Of a DNA stretch of 64,000 bases, positions 18,572 to 28,365 are shown one piece after another; position 1 is the first letter of the stretch; each line of letters starts with the position of its first letter. The translations under genes and the position numbers were made by a program. A model generated the notes under the pieces. It ran no database searches, was not told the origin of the DNA, and was given only the letters and a program-made list of their open reading frames with translations. The DNA lies in the NCBI RefSeq assembly GCF_009833965.1, contig NZ_CP047165.1, forward strand, positions 1,302,001-1,366,000, written 5' to 3'. This DNA is from Pelistega ratti. GTDB lineage: Bacteria; Pseudomonadota; Gammaproteobacteria; Burkholderiales; Burkholderiaceae_B.

Positions 18572-19639
18572 ATGAAACGTATACTTGTATATGGTATGAC
18601 CGATAATTTAGGTGGAATGGAAACCTATATTCACAATATATACCAACACCTAGATAGAGATAAAATTCAATTTGATTTTGTATGCGATTTCCCTACAATG
18701 ACTTTTAGCGATTTTTATCTTAAGAATGGTTGTCAAATCCATTACATTCCACCTAAAAACAAAGGTCTTTTTCGTAGTTTATGGGAAATGCATAAAGTCA
18801 TTAAGAAGAGACATTATGATACCATTTATTTTAATATTATGAACGCAGGATATGTACTCAATATGCTTCCTGCTTTCTTATTAAGAAAAAAAATTATAGC
18901 CCATTCACATAATGCAGACACAACAAAGAAAAAATTACATTACTCATTAAGATGGTTCCTCAATAAATTAAGTGATATAAAACTGGCTTGTTCTGAAAAA
19001 GCTGGAGTATTTATGTATGGTAAAAATGAAAAGTACCAAGTAATTAAAAATGGGATTTCTCTTAATAACTATTTCTATTCCAAGGATAGATATAAAAATA
19101 TTAGAAATACTCTGGGATGGGGTACTAAACCCATAATCTTATATGTTGCCAGAATGAACCATCAAAAAAATCCTTTTTTTGCTCTAGAAATAATGCGAGC
19201 TTTAAATAAATCAATACCTGATGCTTCTATGGCTTATGTAGGTGATGGAGAGTTAAAGGAGGATATCGAAAAATATATTTTAAATAAAAATATTAAGAAT
19301 ATCTCTTTTATGGGAATTCGTAATGATGTCAATCAGCTTATGATTGCATCAGATATTCTTATTTTACCTTCTTTATTTGAAGGATTACCCATTGTTGTAA
19401 TTGAAGCACAAGCATCAGGTTTACCAACACTATTATCAAATAATATTTCAGAAGAAGCAAAATTAATATCTTCAACAGAATTTTTACCAATAGATGATGT
19501 AAAAAACTGGGTAAATAAAATTATATCAATCTTAGAAAATAAGAGTCTAAATAGAATAAGTGATAGTACCACCTTAGAAAAAAATGGATATAACATTATT
19601 CAAGTTTCTAAGACTATACAAGAAATTTTATTAAGTTAA
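18572..19639 (+). CDS. Glycosyltransferase family 4
   Basis: GT-B retaining transferase, 355 residues, cytoplasmic or peripheral on the inner membrane. N-terminal glycine-rich loop DNLGGMETYIHNIY; C-terminal donor-site motif with the paired glutamates E270 and E278 in EGLPIVVIEA, as in CapM/EpsF-like enzymes. Adds one sugar to the lipid-linked repeat unit; which sugar is unknown. It starts the second half of the locus, right after the decayed DUF4422 tail, and is 4 bases from the next gene. Confidence 0.88.
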   Translation: MKRILVYGMTDNLGGMETYIHNIYQHLDRDKIQFDFVCDFPTMTFSDFYLKNGCQIHYIPPKNKGLFRSLWEMHKVIKKRHYDTIYFNIMNAGYVLNMLPAFLLRKKIIAHSHNADTTKKKLHYSLRWFLNKLSDIKLACSEKAGVFMYGKNEKYQVIKNGISLNNYFYSKDRYKNIRNTLGWGTKPIILYVARMNHQKNPFFALEIMRALNKSIPDASMAYVGDGELKEDIEKYILNKNIKNISFMGIRNDVNQLMIASDILILPSLFEGLPIVVIEAQASGLPTLLSNNISEEAKLISSTEFLPIDDVKNWVNKIISILENKSLNRISDSTTLEKNGYNIIQVSKTIQEILLS

Positions 19640-19643
19640 TATT

Positions 19644-20687
19644 ATGAAAATTAGTCTAATTCTTGCATGCTATAACGTATCTAATTATATAGATAAGCTA
19701 TACCACCTATTAATCTCTCAACCATACAAAAATGTTGAATTTATTTTTGTAGAGGATTGCTCTACAGATAATACAAGAAATGAACTACTTGCCTTAAATG
19801 ATCCAAGAATACATATTATTTTAAATGAAAAAAATATCGGTGCCGCTAATAGCAGAAATAGAGGTATTGAACAAGCAACAGGAGATTATATTTGGTTTCC
19901 TGATCCTGATGATTTATTTGATACTGAATTACTCGTAAAAGTAAGTAAAATTATTGCAGAATTTAGCCCTGACGTAGTTAGTGTTGGAATGCAAGAAAGA
20001 CATGAAATTAACGGTAAATTATTATACGAGAAAGATATTTTAAGTAAATTTAATGGGCTGATTAAAGAGGATTTCAATCTAGTATTAGTTAATTTAGAAG
20101 AAACACTCTTATTTGGATATACCAATAATAAATTTTATAAAAAAGAAATTATTGATAAATATCAAATTAGAAACAAACACCAAGCACTAAAGGAAGACTT
20201 TGAATTTAATGTTAAGGTCTTTAATGTGATATCTAACTTCTATATTCTTAATGAGCCCCTATACTTTTATATGAAAAGAAATAATAGCAGCTTAACCACT
20301 AAATTTGTACCTGATTATTTTACTATCCATATGAAAACACTTTCCTCCTTTATTTCTCTTTTACAAACGAGAGGAGAATTGAGCCAAACAGCAATAAAAT
20401 TATTAGTAAATCGATTTATTCGATATGCTTTATCTGCTATTGAGAGAAACACTTCTCCTCATGCAAAACTAACCTTTAAAGCGCAAAGAAAGTGGATTAT
20501 TAATCATATTTTTAATCAAGACCATTTTAGATTAATGGAAAATAATCCTCACTTAATTACCAAGAAACAAAAACCTATATATTTCTTATTAAAATATAAA
20601 ATGGCATCACTTTTAGTGGTACTAGGTAATTTTGTAAAAGTAGTCAAAACTAAGCTACCTATTTTCTTTACAAAATTGAAAGGTTAA
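19644..20687 (+). CDS. Glycosyltransferase family 2 (second)
   Basis: 347-residue GT-A transferase. Motifs: ACYNVSNYI at the start, EDCSTDN at 37-43, GAANSRNRG, and the DPDD metal/donor loop at 87-90. C-terminal region is basic. It follows the GT4 by 4 bases with little room for a ribosome site, suggesting coupled translation. Distinct from the GT2 at 12858. Sugar specificity is unknown. Confidence 0.87.
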   Translation: MKISLILACYNVSNYIDKLYHLLISQPYKNVEFIFVEDCSTDNTRNELLALNDPRIHIILNEKNIGAANSRNRGIEQATGDYIWFPDPDDLFDTELLVKVSKIIAEFSPDVVSVGMQERHEINGKLLYEKDILSKFNGLIKEDFNLVLVNLEETLLFGYTNNKFYKKEIIDKYQIRNKHQALKEDFEFNVKVFNVISNFYILNEPLYFYMKRNNSSLTTKFVPDYFTIHMKTLSSFISLLQTRGELSQTAIKLLVNRFIRYALSAIERNTSPHAKLTFKAQRKWIINHIFNQDHFRLMENNPHLITKKQKPIYFLLKYKMASLLVVLGNFVKVVKTKLPIFFTKLKG

Positions 20688-20705
20688 ATAATACAAGGCT
20701 ATAAA

Positions 20706-21755
20706 ATGAAAAAATACCAGATTATTGAGTTAAGTGCAGAACAGCATCATGCAGGCAGTAAGGCAGTACAAGATATTTTTGAAGTTGCTAAAAGCTTAGG
20801 CTATGAATCTCAAATTATTAGAACAGCAACAAATACAGATTCTTTATGGGGAAAAATTAGGCGACAAATACTATTTTTTATTGATTGGCTAACTCTCTAC
20901 TTTTCTATTACACCCAATTCTTTAGCACTGATTCAACATCCGTATCACCATAGGCAGCTTATTCGCCACTGGGTTCTTAATCAACTAAAAAAAAATAAAA
21001 AAGTAAAATTTATCTCCTTTGTTCATGATGTAGAAGAACTAAGAAAGAGTTTATATAACACCTATTATGAAAAAGAATTTAATTTTATGTTATCCATCGC
21101 TGACTCTATTATTGTGCATAACAATATAATGAAATCATTCTTTATTAAAAAGGGTATTCCAGAATCTAAATTAATTAGTCTTAAAATTTTTGACTATTTG
21201 ATAGATAAGCAAAGTTCTGTATCTAAGGCTGTATTTGAACGATCTATTTCAATAGCAGGTAATTTGGATATAAAAAAATCGGCTTATATTGCACAGCTTG
21301 GTACTTTAGACATTACTATTCACTTATATGGCCCTAATTTTTCTCATTCCTTAGAAAAATATAAAACTATTCAATATCACGGTTCATTTCCAGCATCCGA
21401 TATTCCCAATCAGCTTAATTCAGGTTTTGGCTTAGTTTGGGATGGAAATAGTATAGACACCTGTAGTGGCGATTTTGGAGAGTATCTACAATACAACAAC
21501 CCTCATAAACTTTCACTATATTTAGCTTCAGGGATTCCAGTGATTATTTGGGATAAAGCTGCAGAAGCAGGTTTTGTGAAAGAAAATCATATCGGAGTTT
21601 GTGTTTCATCATTAAGTGAATTAAAAAATAAATTAGAGCAAGTATCTGAATATCATTATCAAGAAATGATAAAGAACGTTGCTCATATTTCTGGATTACT
21701 ACATCAAGGCGAATATACAAAAAGAGCCATAAAATTAGCTGAAAATTTATTTTAA
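20706..21755 (+). CDS. Galactofuranosyltransferase-like protein (WbbI family)
   Basis: 349 residues. The opening EQHHAGSKAVQDIFEVAKSL, the SFVHDVEELR segment near residue 110 and the late HKLSLYLASGIPVIIWDKAA segment are typical of beta-1,6-galactofuranosyltransferases (WbbI type) from O-antigen loci. It would use UDP-galactofuranose, which fits the UDP-galactopyranose mutase gene glf at 25795. AAGG ribosome site upstream. Good family call; linkage position is unproven. Confidence 0.85.
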   Translation: MKKYQIIELSAEQHHAGSKAVQDIFEVAKSLGYESQIIRTATNTDSLWGKIRRQILFFIDWLTLYFSITPNSLALIQHPYHHRQLIRHWVLNQLKKNKKVKFISFVHDVEELRKSLYNTYYEKEFNFMLSIADSIIVHNNIMKSFFIKKGIPESKLISLKIFDYLIDKQSSVSKAVFERSISIAGNLDIKKSAYIAQLGTLDITIHLYGPNFSHSLEKYKTIQYHGSFPASDIPNQLNSGFGLVWDGNSIDTCSGDFGEYLQYNNPHKLSLYLASGIPVIIWDKAAEAGFVKENHIGVCVSSLSELKNKLEQVSEYHYQEMIKNVAHISGLLHQGEYTKRAIKLAENLF

Positions 21756-21764
21756 GGTTATATC

Positions 21765-22211
21765 ATGTTTCTGTATCCAGAAATATCTCAAGCATTCATT
21801 TTTGGAGAGCAAATGTTTAGAGTGTTATATGGATATATCGCCAAGCATTCAGGAAATGAGTCATTAATTTTTGATACGATAGATAAGTTTACCTTTAGCA
21901 ATAATGGTATTGAGATTGGTAATGTTTACACTACGTTTTATTCCTTTATTTATGACTTTAATTATATTGGATTTATTCCACTAATTATTATCATTTCACT
22001 ATATTATGTATTGACTTATCAAAAGATAAAGAGTACAAATATTTCCTGTTTTAGTTTTGCATTATTTATTTATGCTTATTTATTTAACGATCTCATTATG
22101 TTAGCTTTTTCTAATAGATTCTACACTACTATATTAGATGCTGGATTTATAAAGATAATAATATTTTCTTTAATATTTAAAACCCTATTTTTAAAAACAA
22201 GAGAGAAATAG
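21765..22211 (+). pseudogene. C-terminal fragment of a second polysaccharide polymerase (Wzy-like)
   Basis: 148 codons. The first ~65 residues look like a periplasmic loop ending in GNVYTTFYSFIYDFNYIGF, the conserved segment ahead of the last helices in O-antigen polymerases; about four hydrophobic helices follow. The expected N-terminal helices are absent: the upstream gene ends only 9 bases before the ATG. Most likely a remnant left by a deletion that removed the 5' two-thirds of a wzy gene. It retains a start codon and may still be translated. The full-length polymerase candidate is at 13883. Confidence 0.7.
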
Positions 22212-22217
22212 TATTCT

Positions 22218-23699
22218 ATGAGTACAACCATTAAGAGCATAAAATTCAACTTTATCATGAATTTTATACTGACCGTATCTAATTTTCTTTTCCCTCTTAT
22301 TACATTTCCTTATGTCTCAAGAATCCTACTTCCTGAGGGAACAGGAAAAGTTGCTTTTGCTATTTCTATTGTAAGTTACTTTGCTATTTTTGCTTCTTTT
22401 GGTGTCACAACTTATGGTATAAGAGCTATAGCACAGGTTAGAGATGATAAAGAACGCTTATCTAAAACGGTACATGAACTATTATGTATTAATATTGTAT
22501 CAATGATAATCGTTTATTTAGCATTAACATTAGCTATATTGACTGTTCCTAAATTCTCTGTAGAAAAAGAGCTCTTTTGGGTAGCTTCACTTTTTATTCT
22601 ATTTACAATTTTAGGTGTTGAATGGCTATATAAAGGGTTAGAAAAATATCAATATATTACAGTTAGAACAATAATTTTTAAGCTCATTTCATTATTTTTA
22701 GTATTTATTTTTGTTAGAAAACAAGAAGACTATATTATTTTTGCTTTTATTTCTATCTTTGCTATTGTTGGATCTGGTATTCTAAATTTCATCAATTCCC
22801 GAAAACTTATTAATTATAAAATTTACCATCACTATGAATTTAAGAAACATTTAAAACCTATGTTTTTTTTATTCTTAACTTCACTTGCTATTGCAATCTA
22901 TACAAGTTTAGATGAGGGTTTATTGGGTTTACTAAGTTCACCAGAACAAGTAGGTTACTACAATGCAGCCGTCAGAGTAAAAGGGGTTTTATTTACATTA
23001 ATTACCTCTCTAGGTGTTGTTCTATTACCTAGATTATCCTACTATGTTGAAAATAATATGGAAGCTGAATTTCATGAAGCTTTATCAAAATCCACAAACT
23101 TTATTATCGTTATTGCCGTCGCTATTGTTATATTTTTTACATTATTTGCCAAAGAAACTATTTTTATTCTTGCCGGAGATAACTATATAGCTTCTATTGT
23201 GCCATTACAAATTATAGTATGGGCATTAATACTAAGTGCTATAACAAATATTTTGGGTATCCAAATCCTATTACCCCTCAAAAAAGATAAGCAATTATTA
23301 TTTTCTGTTTTGTGTGCAGCAACTGTAGATGTTATAGCAAATTTTATTTTAGTACCTAGATTTGCTGCTGTTGGAACAGCTTTAGCTGTTATTGCTGCAG
23401 AATTTTCTGTCTTACTCATACAAGTCATTATTTTGCGTAAATATATGAAAATTCTCTTTTCTGGATTACAGTTACATAAGATTATTATTGCGCTATTTAT
23501 TGCAATATCCTGCGCGCTAGGGGTTACAGAGCTTATTGAGTTTCGTTCAATTTTAACTACCTTTTTATTAGCAGGTTCAATTTTCTTCCTTACTTATTTC
23601 ACTATTCTTCTTATATTAAAAGAGAAATTTATGATGTATGTCTATAATGCAATCTTTATTCTAAAAGTAAGGGGAACAAAAGTATCGAATAATAGATAA
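22218..23699 (+). CDS. wzx: Polysaccharide repeat-unit flippase (Wzx)
   Basis: 493-residue membrane protein with about 12-14 helices, of the PST/MATE-like oligosaccharide flippase family. N-terminal NFLFPLITFPYVSRIL and a PEGTGKVAF segment are typical of RfbX/Wzx. It moves the undecaprenyl-linked repeat unit from the cytoplasmic to the periplasmic face for polymerisation by Wzy. Last gene of the AT-rich polysaccharide operon; 6 bases after the Wzy fragment. Confidence 0.93.
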   Translation: MSTTIKSIKFNFIMNFILTVSNFLFPLITFPYVSRILLPEGTGKVAFAISIVSYFAIFASFGVTTYGIRAIAQVRDDKERLSKTVHELLCINIVSMIIVYLALTLAILTVPKFSVEKELFWVASLFILFTILGVEWLYKGLEKYQYITVRTIIFKLISLFLVFIFVRKQEDYIIFAFISIFAIVGSGILNFINSRKLINYKIYHHYEFKKHLKPMFFLFLTSLAIAIYTSLDEGLLGLLSSPEQVGYYNAAVRVKGVLFTLITSLGVVLLPRLSYYVENNMEAEFHEALSKSTNFIIVIAVAIVIFFTLFAKETIFILAGDNYIASIVPLQIIVWALILSAITNILGIQILLPLKKDKQLLFSVLCAATVDVIANFILVPRFAAVGTALAVIAAEFSVLLIQVIILRKYMKILFSGLQLHKIIIALFIAISCALGVTELIEFRSILTTFLLAGSIFFLTYFTILLILKEKFMMYVYNAIFILKVRGTKVSNNR

Positions 23700-24058
23700 A
23701 GAACAGTACCATATATCTTTTATCACCAATTAGTTATTTGAAATATTGTGCTTTGGGGGTAGAATTTTTATCACATTAATTTAACATAATGAGATTAACT
23801 CAATTGAAACGCTAATTAGTAATTACTGTTGTACACCCTTTTGTATAAATAAGATAAAATTAGTACATCTACTTTTGATTAATTTAAGAAAACCCTTTTC
23901 AAAATCTCTCAAATACTTTTTAATACCAATTTATAAAATATCGTCATCCCAATAATTATTCCAAATAAATCAACAAGATCAATCTACATTAAATTAAAGG
24001 TACAATAAAGATAAATTATCTAGACTAAAAATAGATTTTGTATAAAGGTAATGGGAAT
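23700..24058. other. Intergenic region after wzx
   Basis: 359 bases in which I see no gene and no strong terminator; the promoter of the DUF262 gene probably lies here. Confidence 0.5.
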
Positions 24059-25759
24059 ATGTTAGCCACCAACTTCAAAACTGAAAATAATACCCTCAGA
24101 AAACTTATCGGTAATGGTTTGATCTATAAAATTCCTCGTTTTCAACGAGACTATAGCTGGGAGACAGAGCAATGGGAAGATCTATGGGCTGATATTATGA
24201 GTATCATAGAAGACACTGATCATCCTGCTCACTATATGGGGTATCTTGTGCTCCAATCAACAGATGATAAATCTTTTGAAGTCATTGATGGACAGCAACG
24301 TTTAACCACAACAACTATTATCATTTTAGCCATTTTAAAAAATCTTCAAGATTTAATTGATGCAGGTAATGATATACAAGCGAATACCCAACGATTGAAT
24401 CAAATTCGTCAGACTTATATTGGCTATTTAGATCCTGTTACCTTAATTTCTCGTCCTAAACTTACCTTAAATCGTAATAATAACGACTATTTCCAAAATT
24501 ATCTTGTTCCTCTTGGACATTTACCACAACGTGGGTTACGAGCATCTGAACATTTATTGCGTAAAGCTTTTGAATGGTTTTATCAGAAAGTTAATCAATA
24601 CTTAGAAAAAGAGAGAGGAAATGAAGGTCCTCGATTAGCACAGCTTGTTGAATATATTAGTGATAATCTGTTTTTTACTGTTATTACAGTATCAAATGAA
24701 TTAAATGCTTATAAGGTATTTGAAACACTTAATTCTCGTGGTGTTCGACTTTCTTCAACAGACTTATTAAAAAACTATCTCTTTTCTATTCTTGATAAAA
24801 ACCAAGATAATACACATGAGTTACAAAATTTAGAGACACGTTGGGAAAATATAGTAAATCGATTACAGTCAGAGAAATTCCCTGATTTTTTGCGTATTTA
24901 TTGGAACAGTCGATATAAATTCACACGACACACTGAATTATTTAAAGTTATTCGACATCATATCAAAGATAGAGAAGCCGTCTTTAACCTAATACGAGGA
25001 ATAGAAGAAGACTTAGATACTTATTTAGCCTTATCTTCTCCTGAAGGATCAAATTGGTCTCTTAATGATAAACGCTTAATTCATACATTAAAACTTTTTC
25101 GAGTACGACAACCTTTCTCTCTACTATTGAGTGCCAAGCGTTATTTAGAAACAGACGATTTCTCAACATTATTACGAGCAGTTGTTATTATTTCCTTTAG
25201 ATATAGCATTATCGGTTCATACAGTCCTACTGATTTAGAGCATACCTATCATCATGTTGTACAGCAAATCAATCAAGGAAAAGCAAATAGCATCCATAAA
25301 ATATTAAATTTATTAAAACCCGTCTATATTAACGACGATCGCTTTAGTAAAGATTTCACAGAAAAAGTGATTAAAAATACCCGTTTAGCTCGTTTTATTT
25401 TGTGTGAACTTGAATACTATACTTCTCAAGCTGAGCTTGATTTTACAAGTGATACATTTAATATTGAACATATTCTTCCCCAAAACGCTCCAGATGGCTG
25501 GGGAGGGTTTAACCATGAAGAAATAAACACCTTAACTTATCGATTAGGTAATATGGTTTTATTATCATCAAATACTAATCGCGATGTAGGTGTCCTAGAA
25601 TATACACAAAAAAGAGAACTTTTAAAACAAAGCCACTTTTCACTTACTCATAAGCTAGCAGAGCAATATGCTGAATGGACTCCACAAACCATTACTGCTT
25701 GGCAACGACAACTAGCCAAACAAGCCAAAACTATATGGAGAATAGCACAATTGAGTTAA
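24059..25759 (+). CDS. DUF262 and DUF1524 domain protein (GmrSD/BrxU-like)
   Basis: 566 residues. N-terminal DUF262 with IPRFQRDYSW at 25-34 and the NTP-binding/hydrolysis motif IDGQQR at 76-81. C-terminal DUF1524 (HNH-like nuclease) with FNIEHILPQN at 467-476, followed by LGNMVLL and NTNRD. This single-chain arrangement is that of GmrSD-type modification-dependent restriction enzymes and relatives such as BrxU, which cut modified phage DNA. No partner methylase is present. I chose the ATG at 24059 with AAAGG upstream over an in-frame TTG at 24038. Higher GC than the genes before it. It does not look like a polysaccharide gene. Confidence 0.85.
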   Translation: MLATNFKTENNTLRKLIGNGLIYKIPRFQRDYSWETEQWEDLWADIMSIIEDTDHPAHYMGYLVLQSTDDKSFEVIDGQQRLTTTTIIILAILKNLQDLIDAGNDIQANTQRLNQIRQTYIGYLDPVTLISRPKLTLNRNNNDYFQNYLVPLGHLPQRGLRASEHLLRKAFEWFYQKVNQYLEKERGNEGPRLAQLVEYISDNLFFTVITVSNELNAYKVFETLNSRGVRLSSTDLLKNYLFSILDKNQDNTHELQNLETRWENIVNRLQSEKFPDFLRIYWNSRYKFTRHTELFKVIRHHIKDREAVFNLIRGIEEDLDTYLALSSPEGSNWSLNDKRLIHTLKLFRVRQPFSLLLSAKRYLETDDFSTLLRAVVIISFRYSIIGSYSPTDLEHTYHHVVQQINQGKANSIHKILNLLKPVYINDDRFSKDFTEKVIKNTRLARFILCELEYYTSQAELDFTSDTFNIEHILPQNAPDGWGGFNHEEINTLTYRLGNMVLLSSNTNRDVGVLEYTQKRELLKQSHFSLTHKLAEQYAEWTPQTITAWQRQLAKQAKTIWRIAQLS

Positions 25760-25762
25760 AAA

Positions 25763-25791
25763 ATAGGTCGTATCCTAAAAATACGACCTAT
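25763..25791. terminator. Bidirectional terminator between the DUF262 gene and glf
   Basis: Perfect 11-base stem (25763-25773 with 25781-25791), 7-base loop CCTAAAA, flanked by an A-run on the left. It lies between two converging genes and can serve both. Confidence 0.75.
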
Positions 25792-25794
25792 GTT

Positions 25795-26985
<1,191 letters not shown>

Positions 26986-27062
26986 TCATTAACAAAAATA
27001 TTACAAGTGAAACTATATAAACACTCTAAATAGTTACATGATAAAGCACTATCACAAAATCT

Positions 27063-27641
27063 TCACTCATGCAATTTACTCACAAAGGAACGTTTATATT
27101 TTATATGACTTTGAATGTTTTGTTCGGCATCTTTTTTATCCCATACCTGTAATTCCCAAGGATAATAAAAGTTACTTGCATTTTTAAAATAAATATGGAT
27201 ACCTACATAACCATCTCTATCTCTTAAATACCAGTTTTTTAAACCATATTGTTCTTGCCAGTGATCTAATGATTCTATTACTTGCTTAATTTCCGTTGAA
27301 TTAACAATAATTCGAGCACCAAAAATATCATTTAAAATACTATTAACAGGATACCCCTCACTTCGTTGTTTAAATCGCTCTATCTTATCTAAAATAGACT
27401 CTGATGTTTTTACTCGATAGAAATAGGGAATATCATACAGATTAGCACGATATAAATAATCATTAATCGATTCATGTAAGTTTAACCGATAAGCCAAAAT
27501 ATGTTCTGTAGGTACTTTGGGCAAAGTATGCTTTAAATTAACTTTTTCAATTTTGCCTGTTTCAAAATAGTCTTGAGAAAAAGCAAGATGTAGCTTATTA
27601 ATTTCACTAATTAAGCGTTCAATTTTTTCAAGTGTCATCAT
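27063..27641 (-). CDS. Small RelA/SpoT-type nucleotide synthetase
   Basis: 192 residues made of little more than a RelA/SpoT synthetase domain; no hydrolase, TGS or ACT domain. Key residues are in place: R76-x-K78 and S82-x3-K86 (ATP-binding helix pattern), D105 in NDIFGARI (metal), R110, Y145-x3-H149 (acceptor-base loop) and E163-x-Q165 in WELQVW (second metal). It should transfer pyrophosphate from ATP to a nucleotide or possibly to tRNA, as toxic SAS enzymes can. It is 33 bases behind a membrane-protein gene on the same strand, hinting at a synthetase-effector or toxin-antitoxin pair. Starts with two tandem ATGs. Confidence 0.82.
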   Translation of the reverse strand: MMTLEKIERLISEINKLHLAFSQDYFETGKIEKVNLKHTLPKVPTEHILAYRLNLHESINDYLYRANLYDIPYFYRVKTSESILDKIERFKQRSEGYPVNSILNDIFGARIIVNSTEIKQVIESLDHWQEQYGLKNWYLRDRDGYVGIHIYFKNASNFYYPWELQVWDKKDAEQNIQSHIKYKRSFVSKLHE

Positions 27642-27674
27642 AAATGATTATTTGTACAAAACTTTTAAATAGTA

Positions 27675-28343
27675 TTATTTTGGGATTCTATATTTTAGAT
27701 AATTAAGAATATGTAAATAATATTGGTATCCTCGGATTTTAAACCAGGAATATATACTCATGGTAATAATTAATATAATAACTAAAGCTAAAACAAAAAG
27801 CCAAATAGGCATAACCAAAGATTCTGCTGTTACAAACTCCCTAATAACTAAAAAGACACTACCTATACTTGTAGGAGGGATAAACCAAAGAATTACTTTA
27901 ACAGCAGAGTATATGCCCCTTTGTTCCTCTATCATATATTTTATTGTTCTTTTAGTATCTTTCAATAATAGAAGGTTTATAGATTCTGAAAGATTCTCAA
28001 TAATTTGAAAATCATGTAGTACTCTAATTCTAGGATAATTTACTTTTCTTGTTTGGAATGCTTCAAATATATCTTTAATAAAGTAATACATAAATTGCGT
28101 TACTAATATTATGTACGACACGAAAAAAATTATACTAGATATACCTAGGATAATTTGATAACTATCTACAACAAATAGTCGCAATAGGAATGCCACTAAC
28201 ATTGCACCTAAAATAATATTTTTTGTTCTAGTTAATTTAAAAAAATCATTTATCGGAGATGGAATAACTCTTTCTTTCCTTGCTTTTTCTAAACTAGCTA
28301 TTATTCCCCATACTTTTTCACCTTGACTTAACTCTTCTTCCAT
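27675..28343 (-). CDS. Four-helix membrane protein coupled to the RelA/SpoT-like gene
   Basis: 222 residues, not recognised by name. A cytosolic N-terminus (1-40) is followed by helices at about 42-59 and 63-89, a charged central segment (90-145), and helices at about 147-167 and 176-198, with a basic tail. No signal peptide. Excellent ribosome site GGAGGAG. It lies 22 bases after wbaP and 33 bases before the small nucleotide synthetase. The layout resembles nucleotide-centric defence modules in which a synthetase partners a membrane-perturbing effector, but the family assignment is inference. It could instead be an antitoxin or a polysaccharide accessory protein. Confidence 0.7.
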   Translation of the reverse strand: MEEELSQGEKVWGIIASLEKARKERVIPSPINDFFKLTRTKNIILGAMLVAFLLRLFVVDSYQIILGISSIIFFVSYIILVTQFMYYFIKDIFEAFQTRKVNYPRIRVLHDFQIIENLSESINLLLLKDTKRTIKYMIEEQRGIYSAVKVILWFIPPTSIGSVFLVIREFVTAESLVMPIWLFVLALVIILIITMSIYSWFKIRGYQYYLHILNYLKYRIPK

Positions 28344-28365
28344 ATTATCTCCTCCATCATCAAAA

